Origin: Euryodendron excelsum
Taxonomy: Eukaryota; Streptophyta; Magnoliopsida; Ericales; Pentaphylacaceae
Direction of reading: 5' to 3'
Assembly: GCA_033060915.1 (NCBI GenBank)
Contig: CM065397.1
Span: forward strand, 35,232,501 to 35,296,500
DNA: 64,000 nucleotides
Shown here: positions 35,884 to 48,357 of the stretch, in pieces
Position numbering within the stretch: the stretch's first letter is position 1
Layout: the number at the start of each line of letters is the position of its first letter
Made by a program: the position numbers and the translations under genes
Notes under the pieces: generated by a model
The model's input: the letters and a program-made list of their open reading frames with translations, nothing else
Told to the model about the DNA's origin: nothing
Database searches by the model: none

Positions 35884-38800
35884 TGTAAGCACCCCATTTT
35901 TTCTCGCTCGGCGATCTCCAGTCCGACCAAGCTCACTTTCGAACATCACATGCACATTCAGACTCCAACCTACCCTTTAAACTCTAATCCAGTCCACGGG
36001 TCACTTTTTGGGCTCGTCAAACCTGCTGGAAGCTAAATGACTAAAATGCCCTTAAGGCATCATCCCAGTCTAATTTAATCTGGCACGCTTATTGAAAAAT
36101 GCCTAGGACTTTAGAGCGGTAAGCTCACCCTTCCAAGGTTGTCCCAGAGATAATCTAGCACGTTCTCATGCCTTCCAATCGCTTCCGTATCAATTCCAAG
36201 AGCATCCGATCAAAATGACCATTTTGTTCCTAAGCATCTAATCATCTCTAGGAACCATACTGGCTCTGGGTATCAAATTGGTTACCTTCCAGGAATGCTT
36301 ATAATAGTATTCCCAACCTTTCCGAACCATTCCGAGTCCATTCCAAATAAACTCGGTGTGGAATGACCGTTTTGCCCCTATCAGGCCGGCCAACCTTTTC
36401 AACTATTCTAGTATTATTTCTCAAGTAAGTTACCTCTAAGACACTTTCTCGAGGGTTCTCATCCATTTTTGGCCAAGTCTAGTTACTTGGAATCTTCCAG
36501 ATCATTCCCGAACTTTCTAGAGTCACTCCTAGTGGAGTCAAGCCAAAAATTTCATGATATTCAGTATGGCAAGCGCCCAAATCTTTTGCCTTGCATATCA
36601 AGGGTCGAAAGATACGTTTCTTTCCACCTTAAAACTTTCCTAAGTGACTGGCGCCACTCCTAGTAATGCCAGTGTATTTTTTGCCCTGGTGCCACTGCAA
36701 CAGGCACTAAGGCTATTTTGGTTATCTATAAATACAGACCCTCCTCCACGTAAAAAAGGTCTGCAAACACAGTCCAAAAGCTCTGTCTCTCGAAATTTAG
36801 AGCTTGAAGTCTCTCCAAACCCTAGCCCTCTCAAGCCTCTTCAAGCCTTAGCCTCCATACACTCAAACCCTAACCTCTATACACCTTCTATACTCAAACA
36901 CAAGCTTCCAAAGCATCCATTGAAGACTTAAGTTCTGCAACTTCGAAGCTCTCAAGGCTCAAGGTTCAAGCAAGCAAAGCAAACAAAGAAAGCAAAGCAA
37001 GAAGAAGACAAGATAGGCTTTCGATTTACTTTTATGCAATCCCCCCCCCCCATCTCTTCCCTCTCCTAACTCATTTAGGTTTTCTTTTATTTTAATCCCT
37101 ATCTTGTACCTCACTTTCTTGCATGCTTGAAACAAAGGACTCCTCGGTCTATGCCTAGAAAGAATTGTTGAAGGTCACCGTGCTGGGGGCTTTCTTCAAA
37201 TTCAACCTTTGATGGTGTGGGTTCGGCCCCCTTGATTATGTGGTGAAGCCTAGCCTTAAATGTTCACAACCCTTTTTGCATTGTGTATATAATATTCATA
37301 CATTTATTCAAATTTATTTTCAAACTTGCATCAAAACTCTCTTTCAAAACTTGCACTCAAAATCTTTTTTTTCAAACTTATTTTTCAAAATCACAATCGT
37401 GAAGTGATTCTAACCATTTCATAGTTAGGGTTGTTTTAGGAAAGTGTTATATTCGATGTGACTTTCAAGGTCCAAATTTTTTGGTGTAAACCCTAATTTG
37501 TTTTTATCAAAACCACAATCTTAAGATGATTCTAGCCATTTCATGGTTAGAGTTATTTTAGGAAAGTGTTATATTCGATGTGACTTTTAATGTCCAAATT
37601 TTTTGGCATATACCCTCATTTGTTTTTATCAAAACCACAATCTTAAGATGATTCAAGCCATTCCATGGTTAGGGTTGTCTTAGGAAAGTGTGATATTTAA
37701 TGGGATCATTATAGTCCATATTTCAAATCTTTGTTGTTTCAAAATCACAACTCTAGAATGGTTCTAATCTTCTTATGATTAGAGTCTTTTTAGAAAAGTG
37801 AGATATTTGTAAAAATCCATATTCAAACCTCATTCCAAGTTGTTTTACAAATCTCTTTCCTAAAAACTCTTTTCAAATCTACTTTCAAAAAACTCCTTTC
37901 AAACTCTTTCTTGAAAACTCTTCTCAAAAATTTATTTTCTAAAAAGTTTTTTTAAAGATCTCCTTTCCAAAAGCTTTTTTTCTTGGAGTCCAAGTCAAGC
38001 CCTAGAATCCATGGTTAGGAAATCCTAGTTCTCTTTCTTAAAATCATGACTTCCTATTTTGTTTCAAACCATAGGTTTTCAAAACTATTTTCTACATCAA
38101 ATCTTAGATATCCAAAATCTCTTTTTCTATACCAAATCATAGACTTTCAAATCCAGGATTTTCAAAATTAAACCTTTCCAAGTCCATGTCAAATCAAATC
38201 TTTCAACTTAGGAAACCAAATCAAATCTCCCAATTTTGGAAACAAAATCAAATCATCTATTTTTGAAAATAAAATCTAATCTTCAACTGTAGGAAATAGC
38301 AATCGAATTTTTCCTAATTCTAATCTTTCCTAATTCAAGTCTTTCCTAATCCAAACTTTTTTTAACTTTCCTAATCCAAACCTTTCAACCTTTCTTAATT
38401 TCAACTCCTTCTAATTTCAAACTTTCCAACCCTTCCTAATTTCAAACCTTTCCAAATCTCAACTTTCTAAACTCAACTTGTCAAATCTTTCAAATCTTTG
38501 CAAAACCAACTCTTTCCTAAATTGAAAACTTTCATAAAATAAAACTTTCTTAATTTGACATTTTCCTAAAATGAAAACTTTCTTAAAATGAAACTTTTTT
38601 AATTTGACATTTTCCTAAATGAAAACTTTCTTATTTTGAAACTTTCCTAATTCAAAACTTTTCAAAATCCAATCTTTCTTAAATTCGAACTTTCTAAATT
38701 CATTCAAATCAAATAATCAAGTCAAATCTTTGTAATTCTTTCCAAGTCAAGTGTTTTTAAAATCAAATCAAGTCTCTTCCAATCTATTTTAAAACTCATT

Positions 38801-40039
38801 TTTCCTAATTCTAAGTTTTCTAAAATCAAAACTTTCTAAAATCAAAATTTTCAAATTTAAATCAAACCTTCTTATTTCAAGACCATGCTCTAATCTTAGG
38901 TTACCTAAACCTTGGTATACCTAAACCCTAGTTCAACCCTAATCCTAAGTTAGGAAGTTTCAACTCTTTTCTAAACCAAGATGGTTTTCTAACTTCAATC
39001 TAAGTTAGAATGTTTTCAAAACTCAACTACTTCTTTCCCAAATCAAGTCCAAGTTCTCTTTCAAAGTTTAAACCCTTTTCCAAGTTCAATTCTAAATCTA
39101 AGTCCAATTTCAAATTATATTTCAATTTCAAATCTTCTATTCCAAGTTCAAATCAAACCTTATTTCAAATCAAACTCTTTTCGACTCAAATCTTTTCAAA
39201 TCAAACTTTTAAAAAATCTCAAAATGTCAATTTTCAATCAGACTCTTGTCCAAACTACGACTGACCTGATTTTCAACAAATGGATACGTAGGCAACCCTC
39301 ATGGATGCGATCACAACTTTTTCTCAAATTTTCAATTCTACAACCTTTTTCAAATTTTCAATTCTATAATCTATTTCAAGTTTCTAATTCTAAAACCTAT
39401 TTTTAAATCTTTAATTCCATAATCTATTTTCAATTTCTAATTTATAAAACCTTCTTTCAAACTTCAAATCTTCTTTCTAAATCAAATTTTTTTCTCGTAT
39501 TTGCAAGTCATGCATCATATTAAACTTCTTTCTACAACTCCCTTTCAAAGTGAATAGTATTGGATATTTGTTAGTCGAAGATTCTAATTGAGTGAATCTA
39601 CTGTGAATAGGCATGTAGGTACCGCAAAGGTGGCTTAGGGTGATGATCTTATGATATCTTCCCTACACGTAACCAACCTCCGAACCTAGAATCACTGTTT
39701 TCAAATATCAAAATGGAGTTTTTTTTAAAAAGGGCTTAAATCTTTTCAAAGGTTGCCAAACAACCTGTTTTTAAAAAAACCCTCCCTTGAGAAAGTTTTT
39801 TAAAACCTTTTCAAAATCCCAAAGTTTAATCTTTGGATTGCACTTAGTTTTAGGTGACCTAACTCACCTTAATCAAGTTAGGTGGTGACTCCAAATCTTT
39901 TTCCAAAAGCCCTTAATCAAATCAATTTCAAGTTTAACCCTAGTCGCACTCGTCATTCTAGGAGGATGAGTTTTAACGAGAGAGTACGTGTTTTTTCCAA
40001 TTGTGTATTTTCTCGAGTGCGAAAAATCGGGATGCGACA
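35884..40039 (+). mobile_element. Complete giant solo-LTR L5-7, 4156 bp, TSD ACCCG
   Basis: It starts TGTAAGCACCCC at 35884, ends GGGATGCGACA at 40039 and is flanked by exact ACCCG duplications (35879-35883 and 40040-40044). The target is one of the ~155-bp U3 repeats of L5-6, which is in the opposite orientation. It contains a TATA box (36727-36734), a donor-like site changed from GT to AT (37013-37014), four hairpin modules (37392-37800), a pyrimidine-rich micro-repeat (37800-39490) and the landmark CTACACGTAACCAACC (39663-39678). A C13-type run lies near 37040. There is no gag-pol. Confidence 0.92.
36727..36734 (+). promoter_or_regulatory. LTR TATA box (L5-7)
   Basis: TATAAATA in the context CTATAAATACAGACC. 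The donor-like site 286 bases downstream is changed to CAAG-ATAGG in this copy, so splicing there should be lost. Confidence 0.6.
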
Positions 40040-40419
40040 ACCCGTTGTGGTTAAAAAGGGTGATCGGGATGCCTATGAGTAAAATGGTCATTTTGATCAC
40101 GAATCATTGAAATGGGTCCATAATCGAATGACATTCTGAGCATACGGATTGTCTGAGACACTTGGAATGGGAGGAATTATCGCTCTAAGGACTTAAGTAC
40201 CTTCTTGAAGAGCGTGCCAAATTGAATTGGATTGGGTGATGTCTCAAGGGTATTTTGGTCATTCAGCTTCAATTGGGCCCAGTGGGCCCGAGAAGCAGTT
40301 GATTGGTTGGAGTGGAATCTGGAAAGCCAGTTTGGGCTTGAATGTGTCTGTGAATTTGAATGTGAGTCTAGTCGGGCCGAAGATTACTAAGCGGGCAAAA
40401 ATGGAGTGCTTACACTTGA

Positions 40420-41270
40420 TTCCTCCAAACAAAGGTCTAGTTGGGACTTCTCAGTTTGTGTTCTAGACCTCATGCCTTGAAATGTCTCATAATCTTCAAA
40501 TTCATTATCTCCCTCATTAGTCTCATTAGTACCCACAACAGATAAATAACTAGTTCTTGAAGAGGTCGGTACAGAATGATGCCTGTATTTATCAAACAAG
40601 CTATAAATAGTGCCAGTTATAGTGTTAATGTGATTCTCCACTCTAATACCATATAGCTTGGTGTAACAATACTTAACAAATTTTACTTTCTACTGAGGAT
40701 TTAAAATTCCAGCACATGATAAGATCAAACTATACTCGGCCCAATACTTTTTAAATTTTTCCTGCATCTCAATCACCATATCCATCATGAAATTATTTTC
40801 ATCACTTCTAACAAGCAAGAATGAACTCTCCACACCCCTCAAAGTACAAATTTGTTGTAAGGTTCCAAAAAACAAGCATGTCACTTTATAAAACACTTTC
40901 AAAAATTTGTGCATAACTATCACTTTTCCTTATTCATCTTCAGTTAACTTCATTGTAAAATTAGAATCTCGCATCCCCATATGCCAAAAAGCATTCTTAT
41001 AGTAAATGGGAGACTTAATCATGGTATACGTAGCATTCCATCTAGTTGGACAATCAGTGCGTAACTTTTTTTCTACAACCCAACTTGAAACTTGATGCAA
41101 TGATTTTGAAATTCTTTTTTCTCATGGGGGATTGTTTCACATACTAAATATCAAGATAAAGTTTTCAAATAACAACATCAATAAGTTTCATGCCTTCTTG
41201 AACAACTAGATTCAAAATGTGAGCAAAACAATAAACTTGAAAAAATAAACCACCACAGGGAAGGAAACTT
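40420..41270 (-). pseudogene. hAT transposase core remnant
   Basis: On -, broken frames encode, in order: YCFAHILNLVVQEGMKLID, CPTRWNATYTMIKSPIYYKNAF, VIVMHKFLKVFYKVTCLFFG, EMQEKFKKYWAEYSLILSCA followed by GILNP, and an acidic linker ending near LDLCLEES. These match the RNase-H-fold core and following hAT-like domain of plant hAT transposases. Stops and frameshifts break it, and the BED zinc finger and the first catalytic region are missing. The C-terminal domain follows only after the 11.5-kb L5-6 insertion, at 28891 downwards. Family assignment is by motif recognition. Confidence 0.75.
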
Positions 41271-41338
41271 TTGCCATGAAGACGTGTTAGGTAAGATTTA
41301 CTAATTTATTTTTTTGTTTGAAACTTTTGTTTTTGTAC

Positions 41339-41359
41339 GAGAGAGAGAGAGAGAGAGAG
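41339..41359. repeat. GA microsatellite in the hAT remnant
   Basis: About ten GA dinucleotides, lying in the part of the hAT element where the N-terminal transposase region is missing. Confidence 0.9.
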
Positions 41360-41753
41360 TTTTGTGAAGGTTTAAACTTCTAACTATGTATACGTTAGAT
41401 GGAGAGAGCGTTGTATAGGTTAGACCATTGATCTTCTTTGTATTTATAAAAGTATATGTAATTATAATTTTTTAAATAGTTTTTTCAAGTTAATTAGAGT
41501 GGTCAATCTGGGACCTTTTTTATGGTTTTTTTTTTCATTGAAGTAGGTCTTTTCTTTCTTTCCTTATGGGTCTTTTCTCATTTAGACTGAGACCATTTTT
41601 TCATGGGCCTTTTTTTTTATTTAGATTGAAGCTTTTTTCAAAAAAAAAAAAAAGCCAAAATTGTACATAATTTTAACTATAATAAGTAGGGTTTTTAAAA
41701 CCTAAGCGATTGCTTTGATGGCTTTACATTTGACCCACCCTTGTCCACTCCTA

Positions 41754-41870
41754 GCCCATGCGATTACATAGTAAAGTCTTGATAATATTCATTGCAGAAA
41801 AAGCTTTCTCAACCGATACAGATGCAATTGGTAATATTAGTGCCAACTTCACCAAACATCCTTTTTCGTC
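41754..41870 (-). pseudogene. Second hAT transposase fragment (dimerisation domain)
   Basis: On -, this encodes LVKLALILPIASVSVEKAF, then SAMNIIKTLLCNRMG. This is the C-terminal dimerisation region of the hAT subgroup whose transposases carry a TTF/MYM-type zinc finger, different from the element at 27882-41753. It breaks off exactly at the TIR of that element, which suggests the first hAT inserted here, but its continuation is not found at the other border. Confidence 0.6.
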
Positions 41871-44189
41871 TCAACTTATTTTTTAGCAGAGAGGGAACGT
41901 TTTTAGGACTTATTTTGATGTCCTGAACCTTCATTTTCTAATTTAATATGATTTTCTAAAATTTTGTATTATTTTGTTATGTTCTTGAAGTCAAGTTGAC
42001 CGTTTATGTTTTATCTGCAAATGTAAGTGTTAGGTGTGAAAACCATGGGATTATTTCCCATGAGAGTCTCCTAATGCATATTTATGTACACACGCATGTT
42101 GCGCCCCAATTTTTTGTACCCGAAAAAGACAAATGAGAAAAACACAGTACTCTCTCGTTAGAACTCATCCTCCCGGAAGAATGAATGCGACTAGGTTTGA
42201 ATTTGAGATTGATTTGATTAAGGGCTTTTGGAAAAAATTTGGAGTTGCCACCTAACTTAATTAAGGTGAGTTAGTTCACCTAAAACTAAGCACAATCCGA
42301 AGATTATACTTAGGGTTTTTGAGAAGATTTTGAAAACTTCCTCAATAAAGGGTTTTTAAGAAAATAAGTTGTTTGGCAACCTTTGGAAAGTTTTAAGCCT
42401 TTTTTGAAAATAACTCTATTTTGGTCTCTCGAAAATAGCGATTTTCATTCATAGGTTGGTTACGTGTAGGGAAGATGCACTAAGCCATCACCCTACCTCA
42501 CCCTTACAATACCTACATATCTATTTATCATAGGTTCACTCATTCGAAATCTTTGATTAATAAATGTTTAATACTATCCACTTTTAAAAAGAAGTTGACA
42601 TGATTGTCGCGTCCGAATTTTTTGCACCCAAAAAAGACAAGTAAGAAAAACACAGTACTCTTTCTTTAGAACTCCTCCTCCTAAAAGGACGAGTGCGACT
42701 AGGTTTGAATTAAAAATTGATTTGAATGAGGGCTTTTAGAAAACATTTAGAGTCGCCACCTAACTTGATTAAGGTTAGTTAGGTCACCCAAAAACTAAGC
42801 ACAATCCAAATATCACACTTAGGGTTTTTGAAAAAGGTTTTGGAAAACTTCCTCAAGAGAGCGTTTTTAAGAAAACGGGTAGTTTGGCAACCTTTGGAAA
42901 ATTTAAGCCCTTTTTGAAAATAAATTCATTTAGTCTTCAAAAACAATGATCTAGGTTCGGAGGTTGGTTACGTTTAAGGAAAACGCACTAAGTCATCACC
43001 TTACCCCGCCCTTGCAGTACCTACATGTCTATTTACTCCAGGTTCATGCATTAGAGTTTTCAATTAATAAATGTCCAATACTATCCACTTTTGAAAAGAA
43101 TGTTTAAAAGAATAATGTATGATATATAAGTGCAAGGAAAGAGTTACATTTAAAAATAGACTTTGAAAAGAGATTTGTGATTTGAAAAGACTTGATTTGA
43201 AACTTGAAAGAAGGATTGAAGAATTGGAAATAGATTGAAGATTTGAAATATATATTTTAGAATTAGAAACTTGAAACAGATTATAGAATTGGAAACTTGA
43301 AAAAGGTTATGACAGCACCCATAAGGGTTACCTACGTATCCCTTTATTGGGAATCAGGTCAGTCATAATTCAAAAAAGAGTCTGATAGAAAACAGAAAGT
43401 TTGATTTGAAAGAGAGTTTGATTTTGAACTTGGATTAACTTGGAAGTTTTGAAAAGATTGGTTTTCGAAAGCTTGGTTTTAGGAAACCTAGACTTAGGAA
43501 AGATGGGACTTAGGAAAAACTTAAGATTTAAGAAAGATTGGATTTAACTTGGAAGAAATTTTAGAAAAGAGATTTTGGAAAGGATTCAAAAAGAGGTTTT
43601 GGAAAGTAAATTTGAAAAACAATTTGAAAAGAGATTTGAATGCGAACTTTTGCAAGCCTCTAAAAATATTTCACTTTCCTAAAACGATTCTAACCATAAG
43701 AAGGTTAGAACCCTTCTAAGATTGTGGTTTTGAAAACAACAAGGATTTGAAAATATGGACCATATTGGTCACTTTAAATGTAACACTTTCTTAAAGCAAC
43801 CCTAACCATGGAAAGGCTAGAATCACCTTAGGATTGTGATTTTCAAAATAAGTTTTGAAGAAGAAAATTTTAATGCAAGTTTTGAAAATGATTTTCGATG
43901 CAAATTTTGAAAACAAGTTCTAGAGAGATGCATGATCATGATATGCACAATGCAAGTTAGGGTTGTGAACATATAAGGTTAAAGGCTTCACCACATAATC
44001 AAGAGAGCTGAACTCACGTGGTCTCCAGTTAGACTAAGAAAAAGCCCCCAACACGATGACTTTCAATAGCCTAATCCTACACATAAATCGAGGAGTCCCT
44101 TATTTTAGGCAAGCAAGAAAGGCGGGGTAGAAGATGAGAGATTAAAATAGAAGAAAACCCAAGTGGGTTAGAAAAGAGAAGAGAGTTGA

Positions 44190-44208
44190 GGGGGGGGGGG
44201 GGGGGGGG
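44190..44208. repeat. G19 homopolymer in L5-9
   Basis: Nineteen consecutive G on +. Other copies have shorter G or C runs at the same place (G6 in L5-1 and L5-4, C13 in L5-7). On the sense strand the C-run lies just downstream of the donor-like site. Assembly error in the exact length is likely. Confidence 0.8.
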
Positions 44209-44561
44209 AATTGTATAAACGTAAATAGAAAACCTACCTTGCATCTTCTTTTATTCGCGTTTCTTTGTTTGTTTGCTTGCTTTGCTTTGTTCTTCAAGAG
44301 CTTGCTTTGGCTCAGTTTTCGAGAGCTTCCAAGTTATAGTACTACAAGTCTTCAATGAAGGCTTCGAAGGCTTGTATATGAGAGTATATGAGTGTATGTA
44401 TGCTAAGGTTAAGTGTATAGAGGCTAGGGCTTGTATATAGAGGCTAGGGTTTGAAGAACCTAAAGGGAACTAGAGTTTGGAAGGACTTCGAGCTCTGTAT
44501 ATCAAAGAGTAGGGTTTTTAGACTGGGTTTGCGGACCCTTTTCACGTTGGAGGAGGCTCTG

Positions 44562-44569
44562 TATTTATA
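44562..44569 (-). promoter_or_regulatory. LTR TATA box (L5-9)
   Basis: TATAAATA on - within CTATAAATACAGAGCC, matching L5-4. Confidence 0.6.
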
Positions 44570-47500
44570 GATAGAGGATTGACCTAGCGTCTGTTGCAGT
44601 GACGCCAGGCAAAATTTCCTTGGGGCGCCACTAGGAGTGGCGTTAGGCCAAATTTTGGCTTAGCGCCACAAGCCAATTAGGAAATTTTTAAGGTCGGCAA
44701 GTAACGTATCTTTAGAAGATTTGGCCGCCTACACTAGTGACTACCATGCAATTTTTAGACTGGCTTAACTAGGAGTGACTCCAGAAGGTCCGGGAATGAT
44801 TTAAAGGGTCAGGAATGGCCTGGAGGGCCGAAAAGAGACAGGAACCCTTAGAATAGTGTCATGGGGGTAGTAGATTTGAAAAATGATGTCAAGGTTGTCG
44901 GAGGGGTTGACTAGGCCATTATGGCCAAAACGGTCAATCGGGCCGGAAAGCTAACGGGATGGACTCAGAATATCCCAGAAGAAGACTCGAGGCTTGGAAA
45001 CATTAACTAGAATATTCTAGGAGATTATCGATTTGATACCCAGAGTCGGTGTGGTTGAAAGAGACGACCGACCCAGCAAGGGCAAAAAGGTTATTTTGCA
45101 CTAGGTTTGTCGGAACTTACTCGGAATGACCTAGAAAGGTATCGAAAGGCTGGTGATACTATCAAAAACATCCCCGAGAGGTTACCGATTTGATACCCAG
45201 AGCCGGTGTGGTTCCCAGGGTGCTCGAATGCCTATGGGCAAAATAGTCATCTTGACCGGAGGGTCTTGGAATTGGCCCGAAACCAACTGGAAGGCACTTA
45301 AACATACCGGATCGTGTTTATGACGACCCCGAAAGGGTGGACTTACCGTTCTGAGGACTTAGGTACTTCTCAAGAAACGTGTCAAAAATGGCCCTAAGGG
45401 CAATTTGGTCATTTTTCACCAGAGTGGGCTAGCAGGCACTGGTGTTGACCTGAGTTTTGAGTGTTTTTGTCACTCTGACAGCGGTCCCGTGACATAGGGT
45501 TTTGTTGGCAATTCCCAATGTCAACCTATTTGCGAGTGTTTCTGCCATTCTAACGGCTGCGATGTTTATGAGTACTTCCGTTACTCTAACGGTTCGCGAT
45601 CATTCCAGAGACTGTCTGATCTCGGAAAACTGTTACGTGAACTTATCGCTTGAGGAATCAACTTTCTTGAAAGGCGTGCTGAAACAGACATTTTTCATTG
45701 GCGGACTAGCAGGTGCCAAAGTTGGACCGAACAATGCTCCAAGGGCACTTTGGTCATTTTGCCTCTATTTGGGCCCAATGGGCCTGCAAAGCGATCGATT
45801 GATGGGATTACATTTAGAAAATTGGTTTGAACTAGAATATATTCATATTGACTTGAATACAAGTCTGGATGGACTAGAGACTACCGAGCGAGCATAAATG
45901 GGGTGCTTACAATGATGCATGATATGCAAGTGGAAGAATTTGATTAGATTTTGAAAGTAGATTTGAAAAAGAACTTGATTTGATTTTGAAATAAGGTTTT
46001 AAAAATTGAAATTAGGGATTTGAAAATAGATTTTGGAATTAGAAACTTGAAATAGGTTAAGGAATTGCAAACTTGAAAAAGGTTATGATCGCACCCATGA
46101 GGGTTGCCTACGTATTCCTTTTCAGGAATCAAGTCAGTCGTAGTTCGAACAAGAGTCCGATTGAAAATAGACATTTTAAGTTTTGAAAAGTTTGATTTGA
46201 AAAGATTTGATTAGAAAAAGAGTTTGATTTAAACTTTGAATAAGAGACTTGAAATTAAACTTGGAATTAACTTTGATTTGAAATAGAACTTGAAGATTTG
46301 AAATTGATTTTGATTTGAAAATATTGAACTTAGACTTGATTTGGAAAGATTGGGATTTATAAAATATTTTGACTTATATTGAAATTGAAAAACCATCTTG
46401 ATTTAGAAAGAGTTTTAGAAAAGGGTTGAAACTTCCTAACTTTAGGGTTAGGGTTGAACTAGGATTTAGGCTTCTTAGGGTTTAGGTTACCTGATATCGG
46501 AACATGTAGTTGAATTGAAAAGAATTTGATTTAGATTTGAAAGGTTTGATTTTAGAAAGTTGAATTTAGGAAAGGTTCAAATTTGGAAAGTTAGATTTAA
46601 GAAAGATTTAAAAAATGATTTGATTTGATTTGAAAACATTTGACTATTTGATCTGAAGGAGTTTAGAAAACTTAAGGTTTAAGAAAGGTTATACTTTGAA
46701 AAGTTTTGAATTAGGAATATTTCAAAATAGGAAAGTTCCATTTTAAGAAATTGCCAAATTAAAAAAGTTTTCATTTTAGGAAAGTTTTAATTTAGGAAAG
46801 TTTCATTTTAGGAAAATTTTAAATTAAAAAAGATTTTATTCCTATTTCCTAAAGTAGAAGATTTGATTTTATTTCAAAAAGAGATGATTTGATTTGGCTT
46901 CTAAAATTGGAGGATTTGATCTAGTTTCCTAATTTAAAATATTGGATTTGACATAGAATTAGAAAGATTGAATTTTGAAAGTCAATGATTTAGAAAGCTA
47001 TAATTTTGGTGTAGGAAAAGAGATTTTGAAAATCTAAGATTTGATGCAAAAGATAATTTTTGAAAACTTTGATTTGAAGCAAAAGTGGAAGTCATGTTTT
47101 TAGGAAAGAAAATTAAGATTTCCTAATCATGGGATCTAAGGCTTGACTTGGACTTCAAGAAAAGAGTTTTTGAAAACCTTTTGAAGAGAGTCTCTAGAAA
47201 AGAGACTTGAAAAGAGTTTTTAGAAAGTGAATTTTTTAAGAGAACTTTTAAAAAGGAGTTTGAAAAGAGTTTTTTGAAAAATAAATTTTCGAAAAGAACT
47301 TTTGGAAAAAAGTTTTTAGAAAGTGAGTTTTTGAAGTGAGCTTTTAGAAAGTATTTTGAGAAGTAATTTTGAAAGGGGTTTGAATATGGAATTTTGAAAT
47401 CTCTTGAAGGTCTCACTTTCCTAAAACGATTCTAATCATGAAGAGATTAGAACCATTCTAAGTTTGTGGTTGTGAAAACAACATGAATTTGAAATATTGA

Positions 47501-48349
47501 CCAATATGATCGCATTAAATATCATACTTTCCTAAAACAACCCCAACTATAGAACAGCTAGAATCATATTAAAATTGTGGTTTTGATGAAAAAAAAAGTT
47601 AGGATTTACACCCAAAATATGGACCTTGATGGGCACAATGAATATAACACTTTTCTAAAGCAACCCTAACCATGGAATTGGCTAGAATCACTCTAGGAAT
47701 GTGGTTTTGAAAACAATAGTTTGAATGTAAATTTTGAAATATGATTTTGATTCAAACTTTGAAAATAACTTTTGAAAACAATTTTGAAGAGATGTATGAA
47801 TATGATATGCACAATGCAAGTAAGGTCGTGAACATACAAGGTTGGCTTCACCACATAATCAAGGGGGCCAAATCCATATGGTCTAAGGTTGAATTAGAAG
47901 AAAGCTCCCGACACAGTGACTTTCAATAATCTTTCCTATACATGAATCAGGGATTCCCTTGCTCCAAGCATGCAAGAAAGGGTGGGAAAAGATAGGGGAT
48001 TAAAATAGAAGAAAACCCAAGTGGGTTAGGAGGAAGAAGAGAAGGGGGAGTACATAAACATAAAGAGAGAGCCTACCTTGTTTTCTTCGTGTTTTTTTGC
48101 TTTGTTTGCTTTACTTTGCTTGATTCTTGAGAGCTTTCAAGTTACAGCACTTTGGGTCTTCAATGAAGGCTTTGAAGGCTTATGTATAAGTATATGAAGT
48201 GTGTATAGATGTTAGGGTTAAGTGTATGGTGGCTAGGGTTTGAAGAGCCCAGAGAGACTATGGTTTTGGAGAGATTCGACCTCCGTAATTTGAAAAGCAA
48301 AGTTTCTAGACTGAGTTTGTAGACCTTTTTCACACAGGGGGAGACTCTG

Positions 48350-48357
48350 TATTTATA
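48350..48357 (-). promoter_or_regulatory. LTR TATA box (L5-8)
   Basis: TATAAATA on - within CTATAAATACAGAGTC, at the conserved position. Confidence 0.6.

Larger units (their letters stand above)
28897..40414 (-). mobile_element. Giant LTR copy L5-6 inside the hAT element, host of D1 and L5-7
   Basis: Pieces 28897-29245, 32949-35883 and 40040-40414 join into an L5 LTR of about 3.65 kb. It starts CGTCGCACCCTGG (family T changed to C) and ends GAGTGCTTACA. Flanks are CTTGG (28892-28896) and CTTGA (40415-40419), a 5-bp duplication with one G/A change. It contains the landmark GGTTGGTTACGTGTAGG (32987-33003), micro-repeat (33240-34080), hairpin modules (34418-34480 and 34541-34600), a TATAAATG box (35151-35158, -) and four ~155-bp repeats (35390-35883). 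Its start sequence links it to the L5-2 subfamily. It interrupts the hAT transposase. Confidence 0.85.
27882..41753 (-). mobile_element. hAT DNA transposon, internally deleted and split by L5-6
   Basis: The left terminus TAGGGGTGGACATGG (27882) and right terminus GTCCACTCCTA (ending 41753) are inverted repeats with one mismatch in 12 bases, typical of plant hAT elements. Between them, apart from the L5-6 insertion 28897-40414, lies about 2.35 kb. It encodes parts of a hAT transposase on - at 40420-41270 and, past the insertion, 28660-28891. The N-terminal BED zinc-finger region is absent. The 8 bases outside each end (GCTGCAGG and GCCCATGC) do not match, so either a border has been rearranged or the ends belong to two related elements. 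Confidence 0.65.
42605..45911 (-). mobile_element. Complete solo-LTR L5-9, 3307 bp, TSD ATGAT
   Basis: It starts TGTCGCGTCC at 42605, ends GGGGTGCTTACA at 45911 and is flanked by exact ATGAT (42600-42604 and 45912-45916). It is inserted in the same orientation into L5-8. It is the shortest complete copy: the purine-rich micro-repeat is only about 43,380-43,640 and the outer U3 tandem array is absent. It keeps two hairpin modules (43670-43725 and 43785-43845), the donor-like CCTACC, a G19 run (44190-44208) and the TATA box (44562-44569, -). Confidence 0.92.

Noticed and set aside
27874..41761. 8-bp hAT target duplication
   Set aside because: GCTGCAGG and GCCCATGC do not match beyond chance, so I do not claim a duplication.
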